Assembly: GCA_032164295.1 (NCBI GenBank)
Contig: JAJHTX010000005.1
Coordinates: forward strand, 1,240,001-1,304,000
Source of the DNA: Inonotus obliquus
Taxonomy: Eukaryota; Basidiomycota; Agaricomycetes; Hymenochaetales; Hymenochaetaceae
Length of the DNA stretch: 64,000 nucleotides
Direction of reading: 5' to 3'
Shown here piece after piece: positions 1 through 12,516 of this stretch. The position numbers were made by a program, and so were the translations under genes. Position 1 is the first letter of the stretch. Each line of letters starts with the position of its first letter. The notes beneath the pieces were generated by a model. The model was not told where the DNA came from. It did no database searches and saw nothing but the letters and a program-made list of their open reading frames with translations.

Positions 1-2585
1 ATGTTCTGCTGCAGTAGGTGTCTCTTTCAGCACATTTGCCACCACCGATCGAGAGTAGCTTACACGTGTCTTGCTGTCGTTCATTCCATTTAGGGACCGT
101 CTAAGTTGCTGAATGTGCGAGATCGCGGCCGGTATCAGAAGTACCGGACGAGGGGGGTACGATTTAGATGCGTTGGGAGGGCCGGCACGTGGCGGTACTA
201 AGTCGTACAGTCACAGACAAGTCGTCAAGAGAGAATAGTAGGGCCTGGCTGGATTGATGAGTACAGGAGGCAATCAATACCGAGACGAATCCGTCGATAC
301 CGAGTCGTCTGGTGTCCGGTATCACGGTAGAGAGAACGAAGCAGTAGAGAAGGCGAGCTGAGGAGGTGTTTCTGATGGGACTGGTCGTGAGACGAGAGAC
401 GAGGGCGATGAAGACGAGAACGATGACTACCGGTATCGATACCGGTGACTACGAGACGAGACGAACGAACGGGGACTTGAACGAGATGAGCAAAACCCGG
501 ACCTTCACTCTGGAAGTTCCTCTCAGATTAGCTGGTTTGCTACAGTAGAACATGCAGGCTATAAATACCATAATACCGTAGCCATTCAAGATACCAAATG
601 GGGGTTTTTACAAGTCGAATCGTACCGTAATCCGGTACAAGAAATGGAACATAAAGTCGAATTGAATGTAAAATTATAATCAGGGGAAACATAAGATGAT
701 GAATGAATAAGAAGTTTTATCAGGGGGTAGCTAAGAATAGGGTGGGACGAGACAAGAACCCAATGAAAACTCATGACGAGTGATACCGAGGTAGGGCGGC
801 GATACCGACGTCGACCAGCGCTAAAATAAGGACGTGTCTCAAGCTACCGCATGGGCGCTCCTGGCGATGTCCCTGTCGTAGGAGAAGCACGTCATCCTGA
901 TTTACCTTTGTTCCGGTATCATGATCCGTGCGGCGTCAGTCTGGGCGTCTACCGATCGATCGGACGGCGTGCTCCGATGTTGACGTGTCGGTACAACCCA
1001 ACCTTGGCAATGGGGTACTCTACCGCTCGGTACCAATCAGTACCCTGGGATCGTCCCTGAGCATCAACGAGATCGCTCGAGCCCCTCGATATCGATCGGT
1101 ACGCGTTGCCTGACTCGACTGGGCATTGCTTGGCTTCCCCTCCGAGTCGGATCGATGGCCTCCTCCGAGATCGAAGCAGCGTACGGCGGACTTGATTCAT
1201 TTCCCAACCTTCCTCTCGACGTAGATCTCCGAGGGCGTGGTCTCGACCTAGCACACGTTACGAACTCCGGTACCGGAGCGGACCATCGGTATCAACATCG
1301 GTATCGTCGGTATCGATGCATGGCGGTTCGGAAGGGCATACCGTCGGACTTGGAGCTTCAACCATGATCCAACTCTTCGCAGCAACGTATAGCAGACCGA
1401 TCGCAGCTTTGTGAGCCTTTTCCTCTGGTATGGGCTGTCGAGGGCGTAGTATCGACTAGACGTGGACTATTAAGCGTCGGTATCAGGATGGGTGGACGGT
1501 ACGGTATCGGTATCATCGGTATCGAAGTCTGGTGGTTCGGTACTGTGATGGAAGATGGGTGTAGGGATTGGTGATTCGGTATTGGCGCAGAAGTGGACCA
1601 GTTCTCAATCGTTCTTAGCCTTGTCGAATCGCAGAAGCCTCGTACTTTGTTGGAACCGCAGGCGTAGATAGGACGGCAGAAGTACCGTGGTCCGAAGAGA
1701 AGTAAGAAGCGGTAGAATCGCAGAAGTATTGTTAATTGGAAGAAGCGGTAGAATCGCAGAATTAAGCCTATATCAATCATAGCCTCCGGTATTACTCTTT
1801 ATCGCCACGTAGTAAACCTGACAGGGCGTGAAACGAACCGCAGATCTTATAAGGGAGCACAATAATATGAACAAGCTTGTTAGTTGATACAGGGAGTGGA
1901 GGAGTTGCGTAGTAATTGTGATTGAGTACAATTCTTGTAGAGCATTATAAGAAAAGTACAATAATCCGAGAGTAATCCGAGTGAAATACTCACATTTTAC
2001 TGGTTATCCGTTGACAAGGCATCTAAGAGTCTAGCAAGAAGCTAGAAGTTTAGTCGACATCCCTGCATTTTATTGATAAAGATATAGATATTGTTTTCAT
2101 GAACTTGAAGCCTTGATACTGTGTTGTAAGCGAGCCATAAGGACTAGCTTGTCACAATGGTATCATATGTAACAATGTTGTAAATGTAAGCCGATCTGAA
2201 TCCACTCAGGTATTTTGCCTCTCCTTCCTTAAACTGTGGATCTGTTGGTAGGTCGAAAGAGAGCTACAGTGAGTTCTCAAAGCTTGGAAGACGGACAACT
2301 TGCCCATTGAATACATTGCTGCAGGTGAGAATTAGTTTGCGCAGGACCAGCACCAGATTATCAATCAAATGAATACAAGGTAGCCTATAGTCCGAAAGGT
2401 GAGGAAATCGACAGTGTTTGTGGCCAAGACTTCAAAAACGGTGAAGACGGATACCGCCTGTATGCTCACAAGGCAAGTCTGAATGTAGTGAGTCTCTCTT
2501 TCAGCATGTAATCTATCTCCTCAGCAGTGAGAAATAGCAAGATGAATGTCTTCTGAAAAGTAGTGCAGGTGTAGTAAGAGTACTT
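1..2585. repeat. gene-poor low-complexity region rich in CGGTATCG words
   Basis: No credible gene is visible. Roughly 240-600 and 780-1650 are saturated with short words such as CGGTATC, GGTATCGATACC and GGTACC, many palindromic, repeated at irregular spacing. An AGAAGCGGTAGAATCGCAG word occurs twice between about 1705 and 1762. The first ~90 bases resemble 5448-5545 (CTCTCTTTCAGCAC, then CCACCACCGAT, ending at a TTTAG), and the region around 2480-2520 shares the CTCTCTTTCAGCA piece. Open frames here are short and unlike any family I know. I read it as decayed repetitive DNA. Confidence 0.5.
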
Positions 2586-3725
<1,140 letters not shown>

Positions 3726-4026
3726 AACTAACTTCCTTCCACACCCCTTTCATGTCAGGAGCAAATGTTTGTCCACCGAATCTACCTGCAATAACGACTT
3801 CGATCGACACCCAGATAACTTCGTTTGCAAGTGACGAAAGTTGGGCAACCATGCTGTTCACGGTTTCCTAACATTTCACCCTGCACATCTACGTCGACAA
3901 CCTTGGACAAGTTCCGTGTGCGACAGCCTTTGTGACTCACGAAATTGAACACACTTGGTTAGTGAGGTTGCTAAATCTTCGACAGTGTGCATGGTAAACC
4001 AAATATTCACAGAATATTGGAATTAA

Positions 4027-4183
4027 CAATAATACATCTGGACCGAACCAAATGTCCAGTCCAAGTGTGGTCCGCCAGCCGTCCAGTCCTGGTCCATACA
4101 AAGAGCTGGAAAGTGGACCGGTCCGGTTCGAGGTCCAGTCAAAAGTGACTGGACCGGACAAGGACCGGACTTCGGCAACCCTA
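4027..4183 (-). mobile_element. GGACC-rich foldback-like element, copy 2
   Basis: Second copy, inverted relative to the one at 2801-2995. Read on the minus strand it starts with the same TAGGGTTGCCGAAGTCCGG and continues with diverged GGACC-rich sequence, so only the leading end is strictly conserved. The two copies lie ~1 kb apart in the same decayed region. Confidence 0.55.
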
Positions 4184-6482
4184 AGTGCAGACAGGTTTTC
4201 AGTGTCAAGCATCGAGCATGGTGCGGTCATGGTCACTCATAATAGGTATGTCCATACCACACCACACCGCCTCACTACAGAAAGAATCGTGCCCTAAATT
4301 GCATCTGGTCTGCTCACTATGGCCATTGTGTCATCGTCTCCGTGCCTCCGTGTATATGTTTAGATACCTCGCCTGGCACGCTTTGTTACTCGGCATAAGC
4401 AGATTACCTATACTATTCCCCTTTTCGTTGTCTGAGAGTCGCCCCTTTGATCTGACCTGACGTATCAAAGCTTCTTTTCTCACTCATGCCTCCATCGTTT
4501 TCCTTTTCCATTCTCGAGACCTCTTTTTTACTCTTACGCTACAACCATGAACCAAAATTCAAGAAAGACCTTCAACTTCTCGTTATAGTTTACGGGGATG
4601 TGGTCCAGGGACTGAGCCTGAGGACCGCACGACAGCAACGATTTTGCTACTCTCGACATTATGTGACATGGTATGCATCTGCAAAGCCCTTTGCAAATCT
4701 AAGTACCCATTCATGCTCAACACCCTCTGTCATTTCGAGTTCTCCTGCGAGCTACTTGGTCTCATATCTTTCAATGACTAAGTATGGTTCAATTAATATC
4801 TGATGTGCCGGAATGCAGAAACGGCATGTAAGAATGCGGCCCGCCTCCGATATCAGAATCTTTCATATTGCAAAGCACTTCTCTTTGCAGGTTTCCATTG
4901 CGTCTTTGCCTGGTGGGGCTGCTTTCCTCTTATAAAACGCTGTAGTATCTGACGCCTTTACCTTTTCAATTGTTCCTATCCCCTAGACCGCAAGCGCTCC
5001 ATTGATGAGTACAAATACGCATCATTCGAAATCCTGGAGAGGGAAAGGTTGTGTATGATAGAAATGACCCAAAATCATTTGCCGGAAAACCCAAAATCAT
5101 CGCGTTCTTCAAAAGCGAGTCCTCTGATTCCCTTGCCTCTCCTTCCTCTAATCATGGCTCTATCAGGCGAAAAGAGTAGGTCAGCAGGCCCTAACGGAGC
5201 TGCGGTGCAACTTCTCAAGGTTTGGAGGATGAATGATTTGGTTTATGATTACGTCGCTGAAGGTGAGGATTGGCTTGCCGGCACCTGATGATCAACTGAA
5301 TAAATATGAGCTAGCTTTTGACTCGTAGCCCAATCGACAGCGTTTGTGGCACAACCACTGATAAGCACATTACAAGTAAGACTCGGAGTTGACCATTCGA
5401 TACTGCTGACGATGCCATAGCAGCTCTCATAAACGCGCTGGATCCTGATAGAGTAAGTCTCTCTTTCAGCACGTTTACCACCACCGATTCGGAGCAGCTT
5501 TCTCACTACACACGTCCTGGTTATGTTCATTTTGTTTAGAATGGGCCTCCCTATTATGTTCGACTTGGCACGTATATCAGCAATAACAATCGGGGCGTGT
5601 GACGCGTGTAACAAGTTGCAGATTTTACTATAGGCTACAATAGTATTTATTGTACTGCCTTTTCATAAAAGTATTGTCACACCCGCGTTTCACGTGCTCT
5701 GACGCATCCGTCGATTTTCCGTTCCTGATTCTCCTCCTAGTACTACGTATCTGCACGCACGAAGGTACGTCACCCACTTCCGAAACGAAAAAACATCAAC
5801 CGAAAGCCACAAAAACAGAAAACACTTCATAATTCAACAGCAGTAAAAAAACGCGTTTACAAAGGTACAACAGGCAAGAAAACTACTCAACTCCCTATCC
5901 TTTGAAATGCAGGACCATAAAACGATCGTATATTTCAACAATTGTCATACAATCCAACTACGAACTCGTAAACTGTCGTACATAACCTCGCAGCCAAGAA
6001 TTCCGAAAAACCTATACCAAACATCCATGGTATCTTTAGCCCGACTACATTCAACATCCAAGTAAATAAACCAGACAAAGGATGACAAAGAGTCAAACTA
6101 AGTAAGAAAAATACACAGGGATATTGGGTAAGGGGGAGCGAGCAATCTCGGCGTGTGCAATACGTACGCAACGAGGCAAATGCGTTTCCTGAACGTTTAG
6201 GATAGTTTAATGATAATAAAAACAATTGTTGTTAGTGCAGATCAGCTGTGGAAAAAAGACTTGAAGGTTGGTCATCGCAACACTCAAGCCGCATGCGGCT
6301 CGGTAGAGTAATGCAACAACCAAAAATAGAGCTTGCATCGAGCAACAGGAGATTGATGATGGTATCAGGAGTAGCAGATAGAACATAAATGAAAGAATGT
6401 ACACGAAGGAATGGACGACGGCTCAGCCAGCGACCATTCGGTGGACTAGCTTATGCGTCAGGGTATCATGCGTTTAGTGTCT
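4184..6482. other. intergenic, decayed; no gene recognised
   Basis: Short open frames only. Around 4985-5040 a stretch reads RKRSIDEYKYASFEILERE and around 5430-5455 one reads DDAIAALINALDPDR; they look like exon remnants of unrecognised genes and are interrupted. 5448-5545 resembles the first 90 bases of the window. From 5620 to 6480 I see AT-rich sequence without features, probably including the 3' flank of the minus-strand gene that ends at 6483. Confidence 0.4.
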
Positions 6483-7346
6483 TTAGAGCGCAAGGGCAGC
6501 AGCGATACCAGCTACCGAAGCGAAAAGCGTTGCGGCCGCAGGGAGGCGCACATTCGACATGGCACCGGAGGGTGCGTTGCCAAGAGTTCCGGCATTTGCA
6601 GCACCAACAACCGTGGCGGTCTCGCTCTCAGAGGCTGCAGACGCTGAGTATGAGGACGTGAGGGTGAGCCTACGGACAGAATAACATCAGTCTACAGGAG
6701 AAATTTCTTTCGTAAACATCAACGTACGTCGTAGCGCCATCAAGTACAGTAGAGACGTCCGACTCAGAAGATGCACTTGGCAAGCAAGCGTCGCTACCTC
6801 CCCCAACCGTGATCTAGCAGGAAAAAAAGATCCAACAAAATCAGTCACGTTCAAAAGCTTGTCCAACGATGAATACCACTCACCGTACCAGACCACGCCT
6901 CCTGATCGCTGGAGTCTAGGAGGGAAAGCAAGACCGAAGTACCTGCAGGTACCGTGACGTTGGGCCAGGTCATAGAAAGGTGTTCGTGATCACCAAGGTC
7001 CACACTAGAAAGACGCAGGGCAAACTAAGACGAGTGATACAAGAACATATCCGTGTGTCTTACAGAACGCTATCGCAAGGGTCATCGGCTGGGACGACGG
7101 CCAAATTGTACGGGCCCGTTGCCTCCGTCCAGGTGATATGAGCAGGTTCGCACTACCACAAAAAATGCAAAAAATGCAAGGGAAATACGTCAGCGTCTAT
7201 ATTCACTTTTTCTAGCCTGGGCCAGTGAGGACACGCGAGCTCACTTGGTTGAGTTCAATGGTGTAAAGTGTGAACTGATTCTGGGCGAACGCGCCGCGGA
7301 TGGCGAATGCGGAAAAGAGTGTGGCAGTAAGGAGTGTTGAGAACAT
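6483..7346 (-). CDS. GPI-anchored Ser-rich secreted protein, Kre9/Knh1-like
   Basis: Cell-surface protein of a family common in basidiomycetes. The ATG at 7346 opens a clear signal peptide (MFSTLLTATLFSAFAIRGAFA). Exon 1 ends near 7245; further exons begin near 7152 and 7004, followed by two more downstream introns. The core reads CEPAHITWTEATGPYNLAVV, then a beta-rich stretch with PAGTSVLLSLLDSS, which resembles the Ser/Thr-rich GPI family with a Kre9/Knh1-type fold. The end is Ser/Ala-rich (SSYSASAASESETATVVGAA) and closes with a small-residue site plus hydrophobic tail (LPAAATLFASVAGIAAALAL), the expected GPI-attachment signal. Predicted length is about 190 residues. The family is of uncertain biochemical role, probably cell wall. 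Exact splice sites are inferred. Confidence 0.75.
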
Positions 7347-7770
7347 CTTGTTAGATGATACAGGGGCAGAAGCCTGGGAGGGAGAGGATAGGAAGGTGGG
7401 GGCACGAAAAGCGACGGGAGTCGAGTCGGGGGCGGGGGAGTGAGTTGAAGAGAGAAAAGGCGACTAAGTAGGCTTGGCCCCTTCACGCCCAAACGACCGG
7501 AACTTGCCGAACATGACTTCCGCTCACTTTCGCGGGGCGGCATCTGATGGCGGAGTTCTAATCTTGCCGCGCTCTTCACTCGTTTGATTCATTTCCAAGA
7601 AAATTAGGCACAAAGCGCGAAATACAAGTACTAGCAAGCCGAACAGCAAACAACTAGCTCATCATCTTATAACTTGCTCTTCCCAACATATGCTGCTAAC
7701 ATAGTCCTCTTACTTTGCCTGTCAAATAAATGAGTGAGACAGCAAGGTCTAAGCAGAGGAAGCGAAATGG

Positions 7771-10136
7771 TTACCCGGTATGTTTAACAGGCGTCGCCGA
7801 ACTCTTGCGTCCATTTACGGCGATGCGGTCATCCATGGGAATATAGTCTCGCCTCGTTGGTCCAACATATACCTGTTGTAAATCATTAATACGATGCTTC
7901 TTCCTTCCTGCCCGAACGGCGGAAACTTGCATACCTGACGTGGCCGCCAAATCTTAACACCGCCTGGCTGAAGCATCATCTATGGATCCTTAGCTTAATA
8001 ATGCTTTGATATTGACTACTTCCAGAGACATACCTGGCGCCAGTGGGCGAGCCATCCGACGACACGAGGGACAGCAAATAAGACTGGGAAGAAGTCAAGA
8101 GGGAAGCCTAACAACAAATGAGAAACAGCGCGTGGTTAAAGCTTTACCCTACTCACCCATGGCACGGTATATTAGCCCGCTGTCAAACATTGAGTAAATT
8201 ACGCGCAAAGGAAAAAATCACAGTACCTCCAGAAATCCACATTTGGTGCTAGCTTTCGCTTGATGAAATACTCATCCTTCATCGCAACGTCATGCAGTCG
8301 CATCGCTGTCTCCAGAAGTTCATCCTTTCCCGTCCTATAGGAAAATTAGAAACCAACATGGTCAACACGAAAATTCAACCATACACTTCGAAGACTTCAT
8401 CAGCAGTTTTCCGGATAATAAAAGATCGGGGATCCGTCTATTCAAAATGTGTCGAGTACGTCTCTAGGACAATTAAGGAACTCTTACAGTTTTGTAAACA
8501 CTGCATAACGTCATGAATTCACTGTATCCCAAAGGAGATCATAGCTCACCGGTGTCCGAAGCCTGACAAGACCTTTTCCCGCCGCTTAACTGCCTCTACG
8601 AAAGCGGGGACGTTTTCAGGGGAACCGATAGAGATGAGCATGCGGATAACGGCCTCGTTAGCTCCACCTGAAGAAAATTATTGTAGAAACCATATCGTAT
8701 GTCATTGTAGGGAACAGCCACACCGTGCAGAGGTCCGCTATTATCAGGCGAAATTAATGACCTGGAAACGAATGTACGAAATATACATACTATAACGAAG
8801 CACAGCCAGCACTGTCATCACTTCCAGGTCAGCAACGGGTCGTGTAGGGGAAGGAAGGCTAAACAACTGACGCAACGGCAGAGTAGGGATCCACTAGAGA
8901 GCTGCCAGTTTGAAGGACTGTCGTGCACGAAGCGTTCAACTCATGGTCTGCGTGTAGAAGGAACAGCACATCAAGGGCCTTCGCAAGTACTGGGGATGGT
9001 TTGTAACTCTCCTCGCCGAGGTGATCTAGTTGATACAGGAATCTGCGTGTCTTGGAGGTTGGACTTGGACAGTCAATAATCGGCGCAAAATTAGCTCACG
9101 AAGCTGTGTAACTCAATCCAGCCGGAGGTGTGACGAATCTCCTGCCTTGTCGAACTCGATAGGCCATGCTATGTAAAAGTCACATTAGGATACATACAAA
9201 CGATCGAAGGAACTGAGCCTACGCTGAAAGGGTGGTTGCCTTTCCAATTAGTCTGTAAATCTGTTTGTCCATATTCGCAAGACTTTCTGCATCACCCTTG
9301 GTATAAAGCGATTGACCTTGCAGGGAAGGGTTCGCCTATCCTCGGAAACAAACATCAATCAAGTTAGCGTAAGATAATAAAACCAACGTGCCTCGCTATA
9401 CATAGAACCCAAATAAGCAAAGGCACTTGTCAAAATTGCCATGGGATGAGCGTCATAACTATTGTTCGCCATTCAACGTCACATGCTTCGCCAATAGGGT
9501 TTGATGTTACAGCATACCGGAAGGCACGAAACAGACCCTCTGCGTCCTGATGCACGATGCTGTGGTGCATTACTTCACTCTCGAAAACGTTATAATGCTC
9601 CTTCGTGGGTAAGTTCCCGTATATGAGCAAGTAGGCGGTTTCTAGGAATGTTGACTCCATAGCTAGTTGTTCTATAGGGTATCCTCTGTTACTCGGCCTC
9701 TTCAGCTCCCCTAATCACACACGTCTGAATAAGAGCTCACCGGTAACGAAGAACTATAGTAACATTAGCCACGTAAATCACTCGCAATTCTGAAGGTACT
9801 TACTTCCAGCTTCCCCATCGATGTAGGTGATCTCTGATGTTATAACGGCAGTATTCAAAAAGCCCTTGTCCGCTATACGCAACCCACGCTCCGTCTCATT
9901 CTCTTCACGCTCACCCGGCTTGCGCGGCGCGGCGATTTGCTTGAACGTCGTTGCAGGTACTGTGTTGTTCGCAATTCTGCATTTGAAACGTCATGAGAAA
10001 TTTTCCTGGCGTCCGCCACGCAAGCAAAAGCGCCAACGTACGGAAAGGTGTAGACCTTGCCTGTGCGGTTGTCGCGCACCGTCAGGGAGTCCTCAGGAGC
10101 TATGGAAGCACTAGCGTCGGCGAATGGTCGGCCCAT
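7771..10136 (-). CDS. citrate synthase, GltA-type (non-mitochondrial fungal form)
   Basis: Condenses acetyl-CoA and oxaloacetate to citrate. The gene is split by many short introns but every family block is present in order. It starts [18 protein letters not shown] with no mitochondrial presequence. Next come [20 protein letters not shown], the [19 protein letters not shown] block, [20 protein letters not shown], and the active-site stretch HADHELNAS around 8935. Then [20 protein letters not shown], the second active-site block GFGHR with VYKTTDPRSF, and PPW-less end [17 protein letters not shown]. The C-terminus (KHTG) lacks an SKL-type peroxisome signal, so I infer a cytosolic location. It resembles the bacterial-like citrate synthases of fungi (CitB type) rather than Cit1. 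The frame at 9430-9480 that seems to run to a stop is explained by an intron (GTATGC..ATAG) just after LFRAFR. Confidence 0.9.
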
Positions 10137-10884
10137 TGTTTGGCAAGGAGCAGTTAAGGACTGTGTGTTGATACTTCAGGAGTGGTGGTGAAGCAGAGGA
10201 GAGTGACCACCAGCGAGGCAGAGGAGATTCGTCGACGCGTGACGTATCCACAATCACATGCATCGCGCACTTGCCTATCTGGGATGCGCGTGATTTTGCA
10301 TAAGTACGTCGTCTGCTTTCTCGACGAGAGTGCAGGGCATCAGTTCTTGCCTATCTACCATCCGTTCCTGGTAGTGATAACGATCAAGTGGCGATTGCTC
10401 AGGAAGATTCTTCAGTCTCCGGGAAGAATATGATCGTTTCGGCTCATACATTAGTCACTGGCATACTATCTAATGTGCTGGTAAACTGCGTTCGTTGCAT
10501 TCGCGTTGATGTCGTCTGCTCTGTACATACTGATGCTCCACTCCCACTACACATGAGTTTTCTGACACGCGACATGAGAGGACGGCGCTATCATGGCAAC
10601 CTGGCTGCCCCTGAAGAGGACAACATTGATGACCTGATTCTGATCCACGCGATGCAGAACACTCTGATGGCAATGAAGGACTAAAACGAACGGGTGCTGC
10701 TTCTCTTTTCTATATTCACCAGCTATAAAGATGGTATGGGCTCTTTGCTACACCCAACAAGATACCCACAGTTCACTCGCACCCTCGTTTCTCGCTGGCC
10801 GTCTTTGCATTCGTCTCGCACTCGTTTTTCCCAGACCTTCTACCGACCTTATCGCAACTTTACAAGCCCGAACTCACCATCATC
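10137..10884. other. intergenic; no gene recognised
   Basis: Divergent spacer between the citrate synthase start at 10136 (-) and the small secreted ORF at 10885 (+). A 98-codon open frame (10388-10684, +) has ATG but no recognisable family, no signal peptide and no splice context, so I do not call it. Promoters of both genes are expected here; no distinctive motif is seen. Confidence 0.4.
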
Positions 10885-11227
10885 ATGACGTAGGCATTCT
10901 CGTCCTGCACTATCCAGTAGTTAAGTACTGATCGTCCTACTTCAGCAAGATCCAACCATGCTATATTCTAGCTCTCCTCCTGGCTTGCTCTAGCGTGCTC
11001 TCCGCTCCAATTGTGAGTCTTACTAGGTCACTTCGAGAGCACTTTGTCACCGTTGAGTATTACAGGACGCAGAAGTCGGCCTCGTTCCCACTGCACGTAG
11101 TATTAATCAACCGCCGGAGCCTGCTTTCTTGTCAGTCAAAGGTCGTGCCGCAGAAGCTTCCGCTGACAGTCGAGGCAATACCTCTAAGATGTGTTTTATT
11201 CGCCTACTCAAGTGCAACTTTCGTTGA
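10885..11227 (+). CDS. candidate small secreted peptide (77 residues)
   Basis: No family recognised. A two-codon first exon (ATG AC) ends at 10889 on GTAGGC; an acceptor TTCAG near 10945 restores the frame. The result is MTKIQPCYILALLLACSSVLSAP, a good signal peptide with a plausible SAP|I cleavage site. A second intron (GTGAGT..TTACAG) leads into about 53 residues without other hydrophobic segments. The mature part is about 55 residues and ends in a basic segment with two cysteines, KMCFIRLLKCNFR, then TGA. Two cysteines six residues apart could form a small disulfide ring. The model rests on splice-site reading alone; an alternative is that the first exon is wrong. Confidence 0.4.
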
Positions 11228-12516
11228 GTTAGTTTAGTGATGCGCAGTACGTTCAGAGATCATGGTGACCTATTCGTGTTCTGCTTCTTTGTAACCCATA
11301 TTCCTTTACTACGTTGCTTGATTGATGCAGGTCGTCAACATCGCAACTTATACGGTTCCGTTGATCCTATGCAGTGCGATTTACTGATATCTAGAAAGCA
11401 AGCCGTGGATCTCATCGTCTCAGACCCAATGGAAACGATGATACTATAGCTCACATGATCTGGGTGATCTGATATTCCACTGTGATGATCATGATTTAGA
11501 CGATTGAACAACACCTTACTCTTCTTTATCTCCTAGCCAGAAAAACCTGGGTATAAGATGATACACCTGATCTCATTTGCTGGATCTGCCTCCAAGCGGT
11601 CCACGAAACTCACCATTGAACGGTTACTTTCATCCGAAGTCACATTTGTTTTCGGATCAGAATATTTCAAGGGAAAATAGTGGGGTGCGAGGTCGACACG
11701 GTTAGTTCGGTGTGCGAAAGTTTCAGAGAGCAACAGTGTGATTCCAGAAAACCAGGCCTCTGGAGACAATACTGTTTGAGGGCCCATGTGGTGATAGGTT
11801 TCTAAACGTATCATCGCATGTTCACTCAAACGCGGAAAGAATCATGAACTTGCGTGGGAAAAAATAGAACATTGCCCTGGTATCAGTTGTGGAGAACGTG
11901 TGTAGCGTCTGACTGATGTTGACCTGAGGTGAAGGCGCGGTAGCAAGATGTAACTCAAGCGCTATGAATAAGTAACACTGGAAAAGCGCAAAGACAACAC
12001 TAGCCATCTCCCAGAGAATATCAATCCCGTGAGCCATATTCTCGATGTTGACGAAAGTCGACCACTTCACGAGCAAAACTTAGAAGCCGGTCTAGCAATC
12101 GGAGCAACGAGTCTTGGTCCCAGATAACGCTTCCGATGCTAACATATGAGCTAATTTCCCGTAAACTTGAGAAAGAATAAGAAGATTTAAGGATGTAAAG
12201 TGCATCGAAGAGTCTACCTCTGGAGCCATACCTTTTACAAAGCGAGTTCAGTCCGCTTTACTAGACGACAACAGCTATAGCGAGAGTGGCAAGTGGTTGT
12301 TTTGAGTATCCGGTACAGGTTGAAGGTGCGATGAACGAGAGCTGAAGTCAAAATTTCGACTTCATTTTCAACGTGGAAGTTGATGAACCGATGGAAACGT
12401 GACCCGGTTTTATTAGTAATCGTGGCTGTGTAAGAAAACCAAATCTTCATTGACTTTTCTGTGGTAGTGAAGGCTAGTGCACACTGGCATACCATACTTT
12501 CTTTAATCCAAATCAA
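11228..12516 (-). other. possible degenerate gene or spacer upstream of Sgd1/NOM1
   Basis: Several minus-strand open frames (11533-11829, 11822-12076, 12235-12516) lie end to end. Some stretches read like protein, for example SLREISSYVSIGSVIWDQDS near 12110-12200. I could not join them into one clean spliced model and recognise no domain. The promoter of the plus-strand gene starting at 12517 must lie in the right-hand part. Confidence 0.25.

Noticed and set aside
9430..9660. Apparent premature end of citrate synthase after LFRAFRYAV
   Set aside because: A GTATGC..ATAG intron restores the family sequence ([14 protein letters not shown]), so the gene is not broken here.
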